Shown here piece after piece: positions 8,099 through 16,524 of a stretch of DNA of 35,573 bases (within the stretch, counting starts at the first letter, position 1; every line of letters starts with the position of its first letter). The stretch covers positions 1 through 35,573 of the IMG/VR virus record IMGVR_UViG_3300042381_000175; one strand, given 5' to 3'. Source of the DNA: a virus. A program made the translations under genes and the position numbers. The notes below the pieces were generated by a model. It saw only the letters and a program-made list of their open reading frames with translations. It was not told the DNA's origin and did no database searches.

Positions 8099-8395
8099 AT
8101 GGACTATAGACAACAGGTTGTGCATGCGGACGGTGATGGTGGCATTATCATCGAGACTAAACAGGACGTTACTGAGATATTAGACAGTAACAACCATATC
8201 AGGGAAGCAGATAAGGCAAGACTCGGACACATTAAAGATTTGCATCACGTAGCCAGGATACCTTTTACAGTCATTGATGACTTGAATAAAAAGGGTGTTA
8301 TGAGAGGCTTTACTATCATTGATGATGTAGCGTTTGCCAAATGGCTCAATAGCTCTGATAATGCACAATGGAAAGTCTATAGGGGTACTATCTAA
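8099..8395 (+). CDS. Conserved small protein after the capsid gene
   Basis: The 98-residue product has the order DVTEILDSNN, HHVARIPFTVIDDLNKKGV, FAKWLNSSDNAQW. Small proteins with D-V-x-x-I-L, then H-V-A-x-I-P, then W-L-N-x-x-x-N-x-x-W/Y are very common directly downstream of capsid genes in podoviruses, but their role is unknown. A head-completion or minor capsid role would suit the position. The ATG is preceded by GAGGA. The stop shares TAATG with the following glycosyltransferase. Confidence 0.75.
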   Translation: MDYRQQVVHADGDGGIIIETKQDVTEILDSNNHIREADKARLGHIKDLHHVARIPFTVIDDLNKKGVMRGFTIIDDVAFAKWLNSSDNAQWKVYRGTI

Positions 8396-9081
8396 TGGGT
8401 ATAACAGTTGGTGTATGTGTTCCAGCACGTGACGAGGTTCATACAGGATTCGCGTTTGACTTTGCGAAGATGGTGGGACGAGATTCTAAGTTTCGCTGTG
8501 GTTCTGGTGAGAACGGGCTGAAGTTATATACGATGGCAGGGACGTTGATATTCGATCAGAGAGAAAAGCTGGTTGATACGGCGTTAAAGGAAGGCTGCGA
8601 CGTTATCCTGTTTATTGACTCAGATATGCGGTTTCCTAGCGATACGATAGATATATTGTTGAGCAGGGATGTACCGATTGTTGGGGTTAATGCGGTAACT
8701 AGACGTAAGCCGACGCTACCTACGGCATTGAATTTAGATTTACAAAAAGACAAAGATGGCAACATTATTAGTCACGCTTGGCATAAAATAGACTCTAAAG
8801 GAAAAGAAGGAATAGAGCCTTGTACTGCTGTAGGTGGCGGTGTTGTAATGATTCGTAAAGAAGTATTCGAGGCGATTAAGAAGCCTTGGTACGACGTAGG
8901 ATGGGGTTCTAAGGGAATTATAGGCGAGGATGTACATTTCTGCGTCAAGGCCTTAGATAACGGATTCCAGACGTATGTAGATCACAGTCTGTCTAAGCAT
9001 ATCGGTCACATTGGTACGTATGAGTATCGGTGGGAAGATGTAGAGGATGGGGCTGTTGAAAGACACAATTCAGGGAATTAG
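8395..9081 (+). CDS. Glycosyltransferase-like protein in the structural block (GT-A fold)
   Basis: The product has 228 residues. It opens TVGVCVPARDEVHTGFAFD, the first strand and nucleotide-binding loop of GT-A enzymes. CDVILFIDSDMRFPSD carries the DxD motif D75-S76-D77. The later GGGVVMIRKEVFE and IGEDVHFCVKALDNGF segments match the acceptor site and the acidic catalytic region of GT2 families. It sits between a head gene and the head-tail adaptor, coupled by TAATG to the former. It may decorate virion proteins or a host surface glycan. It is not an obvious close copy of the enzyme at 963-1673. Confidence 0.78.
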   Translation: MGITVGVCVPARDEVHTGFAFDFAKMVGRDSKFRCGSGENGLKLYTMAGTLIFDQREKLVDTALKEGCDVILFIDSDMRFPSDTIDILLSRDVPIVGVNAVTRRKPTLPTALNLDLQKDKDGNIISHAWHKIDSKGKEGIEPCTAVGGGVVMIRKEVFEAIKKPWYDVGWGSKGIIGEDVHFCVKALDNGFQTYVDHSLSKHIGHIGTYEYRWEDVEDGAVERHNSGN

Positions 9082-9083
9082 CG

Positions 9084-9692
9084 ATGACGGATTACAGTTC
9101 GTTAAAGAGTACGATAGCTAATTATTTAGCCAGGAGTGATTTAACATCTGTAATACCTGACTTTATACGATTAGCTGAAGAACGACTACGTAGAGATTTA
9201 AGATCGCGTCAGATGCTTGTAGTGGCTACGGCTAATACAACGTCGGGCGATTCTACGCTTGGGCTACCTTCTGACTTCTTGGAGATGCGAGATATACACT
9301 TGCAGACTACACCAAGGTCACCAGTAACCTATTTTTCCCCTAATACTTTCTATGCAAAGGCTAGGGCTACAGATATAGGCAAGCCTGTTAATTACACTGT
9401 ACTTGCTGCTGAAATACAGTTTGCTCCTATTCCTGATACTGCTTATAGCGTACAGATGCTTTATTACGCAAAGCCTGTGCTATTAAGCGATACAAATTCC
9501 TCAAATGTATTTCTTGCTAACTATCCAGATGCTTTGTTGTACGCTTCTCTGGGTGAGGCAGAACCGTATTTGATGAATGATGCTAGATTGCAAACTTGGG
9601 CTGCTTTATATGAGCGTTCGATTACTGCGATTAACATTGCGGATCAATCGAGTGAGTATGGTGGTCAACCTATGTCTATGTTTTCTTCGTGA
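9084..9692 (+). CDS. Head-to-tail adaptor (SU10 adaptor-like)
   Basis: The 202-residue product begins MTDYSSLKSTIANYLARSDL and continues IPDFIRLAEERLRRDLRSRQM, the typical N-terminal helices of the SU10/gp4-type adaptor family. The LGLPSDFLEMRDIHL and IQFAPIPDTAYSVQMLYYAK stretches in the beta-rich middle are also family hallmarks. The adaptor forms a ring below the portal and connects it to the tail nozzle. Start at ATG 9084 is supported by AGGGAAT upstream. Order after capsid genes matches related podoviruses. Confidence 0.88.
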   Translation: MTDYSSLKSTIANYLARSDLTSVIPDFIRLAEERLRRDLRSRQMLVVATANTTSGDSTLGLPSDFLEMRDIHLQTTPRSPVTYFSPNTFYAKARATDIGKPVNYTVLAAEIQFAPIPDTAYSVQMLYYAKPVLLSDTNSSNVFLANYPDALLYASLGEAEPYLMNDARLQTWAALYERSITAINIADQSSEYGGQPMSMFSS

Positions 9693-9700
9693 GGTAAATT

Positions 9701-10087
9701 ATGGCTGAGATGTCAAACTATTTAGAGAATGCGTTGATTAACGCTACTCTACGTAATGTAGGTTATACGAGTCCTACGACTTGTTTTGTAGCTTTGTATA
9801 CGAGTGATCCGACTGATGCTGATGTCGGCACTGAGGTCACTGGTGGTTCTTATGCGCGTACTGCTGTGACGTTTGCATCCCCTAGTAATGGCGTATCGAC
9901 GAACAGTGCTTCTGTGACGTTCCCTACGGCTACAGGTAACTGGGGAACTATAACGTACATTGGTATTCGTGATGCTGCTACGTCGGGTAACTTGATGTAT
10001 CACACACCGCTAGATGCTTCTAAGGCTATCAATACGGGCGATGTATTCACTATTTCAACTGGTAATCTTTCCGTTACTCTGGAGTAA
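9701..10087 (+). CDS. Tail-associated beta-sandwich protein (Gp80-like)
   Basis: The 128-residue product starts MAEMSNYLENALINATLRNV, then has FVALYTSDPTDADVGTEVTG, SYARTAVTFASPSNGV and SVTFPTATGNWGTITYIGI. This order is a widespread phage family of small beta-rich virion proteins, annotated variously as minor tail protein or Gp80-like. It probably belongs to the tail fibre or decoration set encoded here. GAGG immediately precedes TAAATTATG, the local style of ribosome site. A precise role cannot be read from the sequence. Confidence 0.75.
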   Translation: MAEMSNYLENALINATLRNVGYTSPTTCFVALYTSDPTDADVGTEVTGGSYARTAVTFASPSNGVSTNSASVTFPTATGNWGTITYIGIRDAATSGNLMYHTPLDASKAINTGDVFTISTGNLSVTLE

Positions 10088-10089
10088 TT

Positions 10090-10770
10090 ATGGCGTTAGT
10101 TATTGCTGATCGGGTAAGGGAAACGTCCACCACTACCGGAACTGGCACTTTGACATTGGACGGTGCTGTTAGTGGCTATCAGAGCTTTAGTACCGCTATC
10201 GGCAATAGCAATACGTGTTATTACACAATTACTCTAGGTAGTGCATGGGAAGTAGGCATTGGGACTGTTAGTGCTGGTCAATTGGCTAGGACTACAGTTC
10301 TAAAGTCTAGTAATTCTAATTCTGCTGTTGATTTTGGTGCTGGAGCTAAGGACGTATTTGCTACTTATGCAGGTGATAAGGCTGTATCTACAGATTTAGC
10401 TCAGACACTAACGAACAAGACTCTGACTGATCCTGCGATTATTGGCACGATATTAGAGGATGTTTACACGATCACTGATGGTGCTGCGTTTGAGATTGAC
10501 CCTGGTAATGGTTCAATTCAATTGATTACGTTAGGTGCTAGTCGTACTCCTAAAGCCACAAACTTTGTCGCCGGTGAGTCGGTTACATTGATGATTGATG
10601 ATGGCTCTGCTTATACATTGACATGGACTGATGCGACATTTGGTGGCTCTGGTGTGGTTTGGAAAACAGACTCAGGATCAGCCCCGACGTTAAATACTAC
10701 GGGCTACACTGTGATCGTACTGTGGGAAGTTGGCACACAGGTTTATGGTGCTCGCGTGGGAAATAATTAA
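10090..10770 (+). CDS. Tail fibre or decoration protein
   Basis: The 226-residue product starts ALVIADRVRETSTTTGTGTL and contains TIGLG-like strands, WEVGIGTVSAGQLARTTVL and a SSNSNSAVDFGAGAKDVF stretch. This N-terminal domain is common in phage fibre and minor virion proteins. A QTLTNKTLTDPAI segment follows, a linker seen in many fibres. The C-terminal half (about 130-226) forms a separate beta-rich domain with FVAGESVTLMIDDGSAYTLT. It is Ser/Thr/Gly-rich and has no signal peptide. The stop shares TAATG with the next gene. Confidence 0.8.
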   Translation: MALVIADRVRETSTTTGTGTLTLDGAVSGYQSFSTAIGNSNTCYYTITLGSAWEVGIGTVSAGQLARTTVLKSSNSNSAVDFGAGAKDVFATYAGDKAVSTDLAQTLTNKTLTDPAIIGTILEDVYTITDGAAFEIDPGNGSIQLITLGASRTPKATNFVAGESVTLMIDDGSAYTLTWTDATFGGSGVVWKTDSGSAPTLNTTGYTVIVLWEVGTQVYGARVGNN

Positions 10771-12713
10771 TGTTAACTTCACGACTAAAAAGTGCGGTCA
10801 TAGCGTCTGCTGCTAATTACATAGAAGATGTATTTAGCACGTATCTCTATACGGGTACTTCGGCTAATAGATCAATTACTAACGACATTGATTTAGCCGG
10901 TAAGGGTGGGTTAGTATGGATTAAAACCCGTAGTGAGGTTTGGGAACATTACCTTGCAGATACAGTTAGAGGAACATCAAAAGCATTAGCTACAAATAAT
11001 ACTAGTCCAGAAAATACAGGACTTACAAATGCAATAACATCATTTAATTCAAATGGATTTTCATTAGGAATTGATACAAATTTAGAGGCTGTAAATAGGT
11101 CTCCAAAAACATATGTCTCATGGACATTCAGAGAACAAGCTAAGTTCTTTGATGTTGTGACGTATACGGGGAATGGAGCAAACAGAACTATTTCTCATAA
11201 TCTCGGCTCTGTGCCGGGAACAATTATTATTAAGCGCACAGATACCACAAGCGCATGGGCTGTATATCACCGTAGTCTTGCTAACACAGAATACATGGTG
11301 CTAAATACTACGGCTGCAAAAGCTACAGGTGCAACGTATTGGAACAGCACCACTCCAACGTCAACAGTATTTTCTCTTGGAACGGCAACTGACGTAAACG
11401 CTAACGCTGGCACTTACGTAGCCTACCTATTCGCCCATGACGCTGGAGGCTTTGGCGCGTCTGGTACGGACAATGTGATTTCGTGTGGTAGTTATGTGGG
11501 GAATACAACAACCCCCCCATTTATTAACTGTGGATTTGAGCCTCAATGGGTATTAGTTAGGGCAGCAACAACAACTTCTGACTGGCTCATATTAGACAAT
11601 ATGCGTGGCGTATTTACAGGTTCAGCGGATGAGCCTTTTCTAAACGCAAACACAAGCGGAGCAGAAAGTGCAAATTTACGACTTGCTTTTAATGCCACGG
11701 GCTTTACTCCTGAAGGGTCAGGAACAGCGACAAACGCACCGGGTCAAACCCACATCTACATAGCCATACGTCGTGGCCCTATGAAAACGCCGACGAGTGG
11801 GACGAGTGTGTTTGGTTTATCAGCTAGAACTGGTACAGGTGCAAATGCAACTGTTACTGGCGGTCAAATAGATGATGCAGTATTAATTAAAAACAGAGGT
11901 TCGGCTGTCGCTTCTTTATTTTCTTCCAGACTTACTGGAACTGGTTACTTAGTTACTTCAACTACAGCAGCCGAGGTAGCCGCTGGTACAACCATACTTC
12001 AAGCAAATCCTTGGGATGTAATGAATGGTGTAAAAGTAGGAACTACGTCAACCATAACAAATGCTTCAGCAAACACTTTTATTAATTACCTTTTCCGTCG
12101 CGCCCCCGGCTTCATGGATGTGGTGTGCTATACGGGGAATGCCACTACAAACGTAGTTGCTCATAATTTAAGGGTGGTTCCAGAATTTATTATTATTAAA
12201 TCTAGGTCATCTACAACTGAAGATTGGGGTGTGTATTGTTTGTCATTAAGCTCTGTTAATTTGAGACAATCTTTAAATCTTACTGATGCGTTATTTAACC
12301 AAGCATTGTTTGGTTCAACACCAACAACAACGCAATTATCTTTTAGTACCTCAAATCTAAATCAAAATGGTTCAGGGTACGTTGCTTACCTATTCGCTAC
12401 ACTTGCTGGCGTCTCCAAAGTAGGCAGCTACACTGGCAACGGATCAAGTCAAACTATCGCTTGTGGATTTACTGCTGGTGCTCGGTTTATACTTATTAAA
12501 CGCACTAATTCAACAGGCGATTGGTACGTATGGGATACAGCTAGAGGTATTGTGTCAGGTAACGATCCTCATTTAAGTCTTAACACGACAGCAGCCGAAG
12601 TTACGACAAACGATACTATTGATCCTGATAATTCTGGTTTTATCGTCAATCAAGTAGCGGCAACGAACGTCAACGTAAACGCAGCGACTTACATTTTCTT
12701 AGCTATTGCTTAG
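10770..12713 (+). CDS. Tail fibre-like protein with six tandem repeats (DUF7483-like)
   Basis: The 647-residue product is built almost wholly of six repeats of roughly 100-110 residues. Each opens with a YTGNG-like strand at about residues 27, 132, 241, 351, 453 and 553. Each continues to a V/IIIK-type strand, a W-x-V/L-Y/D stretch and a Y-V-A-Y-L-F or Y-I-F-L-A ending. Such DUF7483-type repeats are found in fibre and surface proteins of environmental podoviruses. The protein probably binds a glycan or capsid surface. It is coupled by TAATG to the gene before it. Enzymatic residues were not recognised. Confidence 0.8.
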   Translation: MLTSRLKSAVIASAANYIEDVFSTYLYTGTSANRSITNDIDLAGKGGLVWIKTRSEVWEHYLADTVRGTSKALATNNTSPENTGLTNAITSFNSNGFSLGIDTNLEAVNRSPKTYVSWTFREQAKFFDVVTYTGNGANRTISHNLGSVPGTIIIKRTDTTSAWAVYHRSLANTEYMVLNTTAAKATGATYWNSTTPTSTVFSLGTATDVNANAGTYVAYLFAHDAGGFGASGTDNVISCGSYVGNTTTPPFINCGFEPQWVLVRAATTTSDWLILDNMRGVFTGSADEPFLNANTSGAESANLRLAFNATGFTPEGSGTATNAPGQTHIYIAIRRGPMKTPTSGTSVFGLSARTGTGANATVTGGQIDDAVLIKNRGSAVASLFSSRLTGTGYLVTSTTAAEVAAGTTILQANPWDVMNGVKVGTTSTITNASANTFINYLFRRAPGFMDVVCYTGNATTNVVAHNLRVVPEFIIIKSRSSTTEDWGVYCLSLSSVNLRQSLNLTDALFNQALFGSTPTTTQLSFSTSNLNQNGSGYVAYLFATLAGVSKVGSYTGNGSSQTIACGFTAGARFILIKRTNSTGDWYVWDTARGIVSGNDPHLSLNTTAAEVTTNDTIDPDNSGFIVNQVAATNVNVNAATYIFLAIA

Positions 12714-12721
12714 GGTAAATT

Positions 12722-13162
12722 ATGGAACTAAGAATTAGAGATACGGGCGCGGTGATGACGGAATCAGAGTTCCGTTCATTGCATCCGAATACCAGCTTCC
12801 CACAGCAGCTATCAGTTGCTTTGTTGGATGAGTTTGGTGCTGATCCTGTGCTAAATGGCGCACAGCCAACGGCTACTAGGTATCAGATTGTTGCTCGTGA
12901 TGGCGTGGAAGAAATTAATGGTCAATGGTTTAGTAAGTTTACGGCTATTGATATAGATGCAGACGCTATTGCTGCTTTGGATGCCCAACAGGCTGCGTCA
13001 CAACGGACTGAGCGTAATCGTCTAATAGCTGAGTGCGATTGGACACAAGTCGCTGATAGTCCTGTAGATAAGGAAGTATGGGCTACTTATCGTCAATTAT
13101 TGAGGGATATTCCATCGCAAAGCGGGTTTCCTTGGGATATAACTTGGCCTGTGGAGCCATAA
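12722..13162 (+). CDS. Phage tail assembly chaperone-like protein
   Basis: The product has 146 residues. The C-terminal third (ERNRLIAECDWTQVADSPVD, followed by WATYRQLLRDIPSQ and FPWDITWP) matches the Phage_tail_APC-type domain, recognised by CDWTQ, a central YRQ/LRD helix and a closing WP. The N-terminal half (IRDTGAVMTESEFRSLHPNT) is typical of proteins encoded beside tail fibres. It probably assists fibre folding or attachment. AGGG precedes TAAATTATG. The next gene starts directly after its stop. Confidence 0.82.
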   Translation: MELRIRDTGAVMTESEFRSLHPNTSFPQQLSVALLDEFGADPVLNGAQPTATRYQIVARDGVEEINGQWFSKFTAIDIDADAIAALDAQQAASQRTERNRLIAECDWTQVADSPVDKEVWATYRQLLRDIPSQSGFPWDITWPVEP

Positions 13163-13696
13163 ATGCTTGGATTTATTCCGTTAAGTGCTGCTGCGGTATC
13201 TGATGACTCACTGAGTACCATTATTGCTGCTAATGCGGCTGTCACTGGTAATGCGGTAGTTATTGCATCTGGGACTAGAACTGCTAACGGTGCTGCGGCT
13301 ATATTAGGTAAAGCCATTGTAACGGCCTATGAAGGGGCTATACAGGGCAATGCAGCGATTACTGGCAGGGCTGTAGTAACTGCACTAGGCGGGTATAACA
13401 GAGAGGCTGTAGCGGCTATATTAGGTCGTGCTACGGTTACGGCTGACGGAGCTAAGTTAGTCTTAGGTAATGCGTCAATAGTGTGTGTCTCTACTGTATC
13501 TGCTGTTGCTAGCAATGTTGTCTTAGGTGGCGGACAATTTAATGTCACGACAGTTGTTGTAGCAAATGGTGGATTAATTGCACTAGGAAACGCTAGTATT
13601 ACGGGCAAGGCTATCGTAACAACTAAAGGGATGATCTATGGTGAAGAATGGACTAAACAAGTTCCTGTGGGTGATACATGGCTAAGACAAGAGTAG
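13163..13696 (+). CDS. Repetitive Ala/Val/Gly-rich virion protein
   Basis: The 177-residue product carries about five imperfect repeats with the theme AAIxGxAxVTAxG, roughly every 22-27 residues (for example NAAVTGNAVVIASG, NAAITGRAVVTALGG, NASITGKAIVTTKG). Alternating small and beta-branched residues suggest stacked beta-strands, as in a short solenoid or fibre shaft. The C-terminus EEWTKQVPVGDTWLRQE resembles the short W-T-x-Q tags closing many tail proteins. It starts right after the preceding stop and overlaps the next gene by 19 bases. I infer a tail or fibre component. Function is not known. Confidence 0.65.
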   Translation: MLGFIPLSAAAVSDDSLSTIIAANAAVTGNAVVIASGTRTANGAAAILGKAIVTAYEGAIQGNAAITGRAVVTALGGYNREAVAAILGRATVTADGAKLVLGNASIVCVSTVSAVASNVVLGGGQFNVTTVVVANGGLIALGNASITGKAIVTTKGMIYGEEWTKQVPVGDTWLRQE

Positions 13697-15339
13697 CGTT
13701 TGGTGAGTGGACACCGGATCAGCCTGGCATTCTAGGCGGTGTAACTGAAGCTGTAAATTGCTATCCTGTGGCTAATGGATATGCTCCTATAAAGTCTATC
13801 CAGCCGTATCCTAACGCTGAGACTCAAGCTAGTGAAGCATTGCTAACCACGTTTGGTGGCAAGTTTGGCGGTCAGAATGTACTGTTTGCCGCTAGTGCAT
13901 CCAAAATATTTAAGTTTGATCCTACGAACAATAACTTTGTAGATGTAAGTAAGTCTGGTGGTTATACGTCTACTACGTGGGATATAACTCAATTCGGGCC
14001 TGTTGTTATTACTGCTAACGGTAATGCAAAGCTACAGTCATATAATCTTTCTAGTTCTTCTCTTTTTGCTGACTTATCTGCTGATGCTCCTACTGCAAAG
14101 TACGTTACTGTTGTGCGTGATTTTGTTGTTGCTGCCAATGTTGCTGGAGCTGAAAGTACACTTTATTGGTCTGACATCAACAATGAGGCCAATTGGACTG
14201 CATCTTCGTCTAGTCAGTCTGACTCTCAGTTGCTTCCTGATGGTGGCGACATTACTGGTCTTTCTGGTGGCGAATACGGACTGGTTTTCTTGGAAAGAGC
14301 TATTTATCGGATGACCTATTCGGGTTCTCCGTTCTTCTTTCAATTTGATGCTATCTCACGCTCATTAGGCTGTATTGCTAATGGCTCTATCGCACAGTTA
14401 TCAGATCAGACATACTTTTTAGCTGATGATGGCTTTTACGTGTGTAACGGTCAGAGCGTCACTCCTATAGGTGCTGAGAAGGTTAATCGCTGGTTCTTTG
14501 AGAATGTAGCTATTGACCAAGTTTCAACTGGGATGAGTGCTTCTGTTGATCCTATTCGTTCATTGGTTATATGGGTGATGCCTACTGCTTCTGGTAAGCA
14601 ATTACTTATTTATAATGCAAAGCTAAATAGATGGTCTTTTTCTGACATTGATGTCAATTCAATTGCTTATGTATTAACTGCATCTGCTACGTTAGAGCAA
14701 TTAGATAAGATCAGTATTACTCAGGGTTCTAATACGTTAGCAGGTACGTATACTCAGTCTGGTACGACTATTACTGTTACAGCGACTAATCATGGGTTGC
14801 AGACAGGTGGTTTTGTGTACTTTGATGCGACTACAGGTGGTGCTACTGATAACTTTTATCAGGTAACACGTACTGGAGCTAATACGTTTACTGTAACGTC
14901 TGCAACATCAGCGACTATTACAACAAGTGACTGTACGTTATCACTACCTTCTATTGATAATTTAACAGCTAGCTTTGATGATCGTGCGTATGCTGGTGGT
15001 AATTGGTTCTTAGCTGCTGTATCTGGTCAAAAAGTCTATGGTTTTACTGGTGATTTCCAGCCTTCTTATGTTTCTAGCCAAGATTTAGACTTAGGTCGTA
15101 GCTTAGTAACGCTTGCTAAACCTATAGTTGATAACGGTATTGGTAATGTTGCAATATCTAGCCGTGTTTTAATGAATGATGAGATTCAATATACTAGCTA
15201 TGCTGCTCCAGATACGATAAATCGAGTTTCTTTGCGCTCTAATGGTAATTATCATCGAGTGAAAGTGCAGCCTACTGGTGCAGATTGGCGAACTATTGTT
15301 GGTGTTGATTTGGAATACTCTGTTTCAGGTGATCGATGA
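13678..15339 (+). CDS. Tail stabilisation/nozzle protein (P22 gp10-like)
   Basis: The 553-residue product has the beta-propeller pattern of podoviral DNA-stabilisation proteins: FGEWTPDQPGILGGVTEAVN at the start, then LYWSDINNEANWTA, GLVFLERAIYRMTYSG, YFLADDGFYVCNGQSVTPIG and LLIYNAKLNRWSF. These strands repeat a Y/W-rich kelch-like theme. About 340-424 looks like an inserted Ser/Thr-rich domain (TYTQSGTTITVTATNHGL), a beta module used widely in phage proteins. The protein would form the hexameric ring that holds packaged DNA. It follows fibre genes rather than the adaptor, so the order differs from P22. Confidence 0.82.
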   Translation: MAKTRVAFGEWTPDQPGILGGVTEAVNCYPVANGYAPIKSIQPYPNAETQASEALLTTFGGKFGGQNVLFAASASKIFKFDPTNNNFVDVSKSGGYTSTTWDITQFGPVVITANGNAKLQSYNLSSSSLFADLSADAPTAKYVTVVRDFVVAANVAGAESTLYWSDINNEANWTASSSSQSDSQLLPDGGDITGLSGGEYGLVFLERAIYRMTYSGSPFFFQFDAISRSLGCIANGSIAQLSDQTYFLADDGFYVCNGQSVTPIGAEKVNRWFFENVAIDQVSTGMSASVDPIRSLVIWVMPTASGKQLLIYNAKLNRWSFSDIDVNSIAYVLTASATLEQLDKISITQGSNTLAGTYTQSGTTITVTATNHGLQTGGFVYFDATTGGATDNFYQVTRTGANTFTVTSATSATITTSDCTLSLPSIDNLTASFDDRAYAGGNWFLAAVSGQKVYGFTGDFQPSYVSSQDLDLGRSLVTLAKPIVDNGIGNVAISSRVLMNDEIQYTSYAAPDTINRVSLRSNGNYHRVKVQPTGADWRTIVGVDLEYSVSGDR

Positions 15340-16124
15340 CACAATTTCGTACTTTACCTCCATTTGGTGCTGACGATAGGTCAGTATCTGAGGTTGTTCG
15401 TGGTGTTATGGATGGTAAAACGAATAATACTGGCAGAATAACACTAGCTACAGGTAATACCACGACAACTACGCTATTTGATGAGCGTATAGGCTACGAC
15501 AGCCTTATTTTCTTGGTTCCTGTATCTGCTGCTGCCTATACTGATTCGATGCCTTATGGAGCGTTTCAGGACTCTACGAACCAGACTGCTGCTAATACTG
15601 CGACTGCGTATGCTATTACATTAAATACAACTGACTACTCTAATGGAGTGTATTTATCCAATAACTCTAGGATGAACGTCAGGAATGCAGGTGTTTACAA
15701 CTTGCAATTTTCTATCCAATTTAAGAATACGACAAATAGCAGCCAAGATATAGATGTATGGTTTAGAAAGAATGGAACAAATATAACGGCTTCTAATAGT
15801 CGATTTGGTATTCCGGCACGACATAGTTCGGGCGACCCAAGTCATTTTATTGGTGCATTAAATTACTTTATTGAATTAGCGGCAGGTGACTACATTGAGA
15901 TAATGTGGAGAGTTACAGATACTGGCGTAACGATTGAAACATTTGCGGCAGGAACTAGCCCGACTAGACCGTCAGTACCTAGCGTTATTACTACGGTAAA
16001 CTATGTTTCTCCTAATGCTTCATCTAATATATATGTTAGTAGTCAAGTACGAGGAAGTGCTACTCTGACACATTGGTCTAATAACACGGCAGATAAAACG
16101 TATGGCTATATTGTGGTGGGTTAA
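15336..16124 (+). CDS. Tail fibre protein with inserted jelly-roll (C1q/TNF-like) domain
   Basis: The product has 262 residues. Residues about 68-221 form a beta-rich module with MPYGAFQDSTNQT, ITLNTTDYSNGVYLSN, GVYNLQFSIQFKNT and VWFRKNGTNI, characteristic of C1q/TNF-like jelly-roll heads in phage fibres. The flanks, about 1-65 (GKTNNTGRITLATG with TLFDERIGYDSLIFLVPVS) and 222-262 (NIYVSSQVRGSATLTHWSN), resemble the two halves of one small phage domain that is usually continuous. The head therefore seems inserted within it. It probably displays a receptor-binding surface. ATGA overlap couples it to the gene before. Confidence 0.78.
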   Translation: MTQFRTLPPFGADDRSVSEVVRGVMDGKTNNTGRITLATGNTTTTTLFDERIGYDSLIFLVPVSAAAYTDSMPYGAFQDSTNQTAANTATAYAITLNTTDYSNGVYLSNNSRMNVRNAGVYNLQFSIQFKNTTNSSQDIDVWFRKNGTNITASNSRFGIPARHSSGDPSHFIGALNYFIELAAGDYIEIMWRVTDTGVTIETFAAGTSPTRPSVPSVITTVNYVSPNASSNIYVSSQVRGSATLTHWSNNTADKTYGYIVVG

Positions 16125-16522
16125 TGGAGTATAGATATATTGCTCCACAAGAACTACGGAACTGGTGGGAAACGATTAAGCCAGCGTTAGAGAGAATACG
16201 GTCTAAAGGAAATACTGGATGGATAGTCGAGGATGTATATACAGACTGTTTTAATCAAAAAAGTATGCTATTTGTTGGTATAGAGAATAACCATTACAAG
16301 GGGTTCTTTATATTGCAGCCACTAGGTGAGACATTGCACGTATGGGCTGCTTATTCGTTAGAAAATAGTTATGATGTTGTCGAAAATGCCTTAAAATATA
16401 TAAAAGGTATGGCTAAAGAAGCCAATGTTAAAAATATAACTTTTTCTAGTTTTCGTCGTGGGTGGGACAAAAGGGCGGCAGCGTATGGTTTCCGTCCTAA
16501 ACAGTGGATTTGCGAGGTGTAA
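16124..16522 (+). CDS. GNAT-family N-acetyltransferase-like protein
   Basis: The 132-residue product has the compact GNAT arrangement: an N-terminal helix pair, strands around SMLFVGIENNHYKGFFILQP and LHVWAAYS, then a helix ALKYIKGMAKEANVKNITF and a final R-x-G-W-x-K-R-A-x-x-Y-G-F-x-P stretch typical of small phage GNAT proteins. The usual acetyl-CoA loop (R/QxxGxG/A) is not clear, so activity is uncertain. It lies between fibre and ejection genes, coupled to the former by TAATG. It may modify a virion protein or act on a host target. Confidence 0.7.
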   Translation: MEYRYIAPQELRNWWETIKPALERIRSKGNTGWIVEDVYTDCFNQKSMLFVGIENNHYKGFFILQPLGETLHVWAAYSLENSYDVVENALKYIKGMAKEANVKNITFSSFRRGWDKRAAAYGFRPKQWICEV

Positions 16523-16524
16523 TT

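Noticed and set aside
12722-13162. Programmed frameshift as in lambda G/GT tail chaperones
   Set aside because: No slippery heptamer with an extended overlapping frame was seen, and this tail type does not use a tape measure chaperone pair.
14003-14314. Leu-rich plus-strand frame in the tail stabilisation gene
   Set aside because: Alternate-frame shadow; T-rich third positions of the real gene create false Leu codons.
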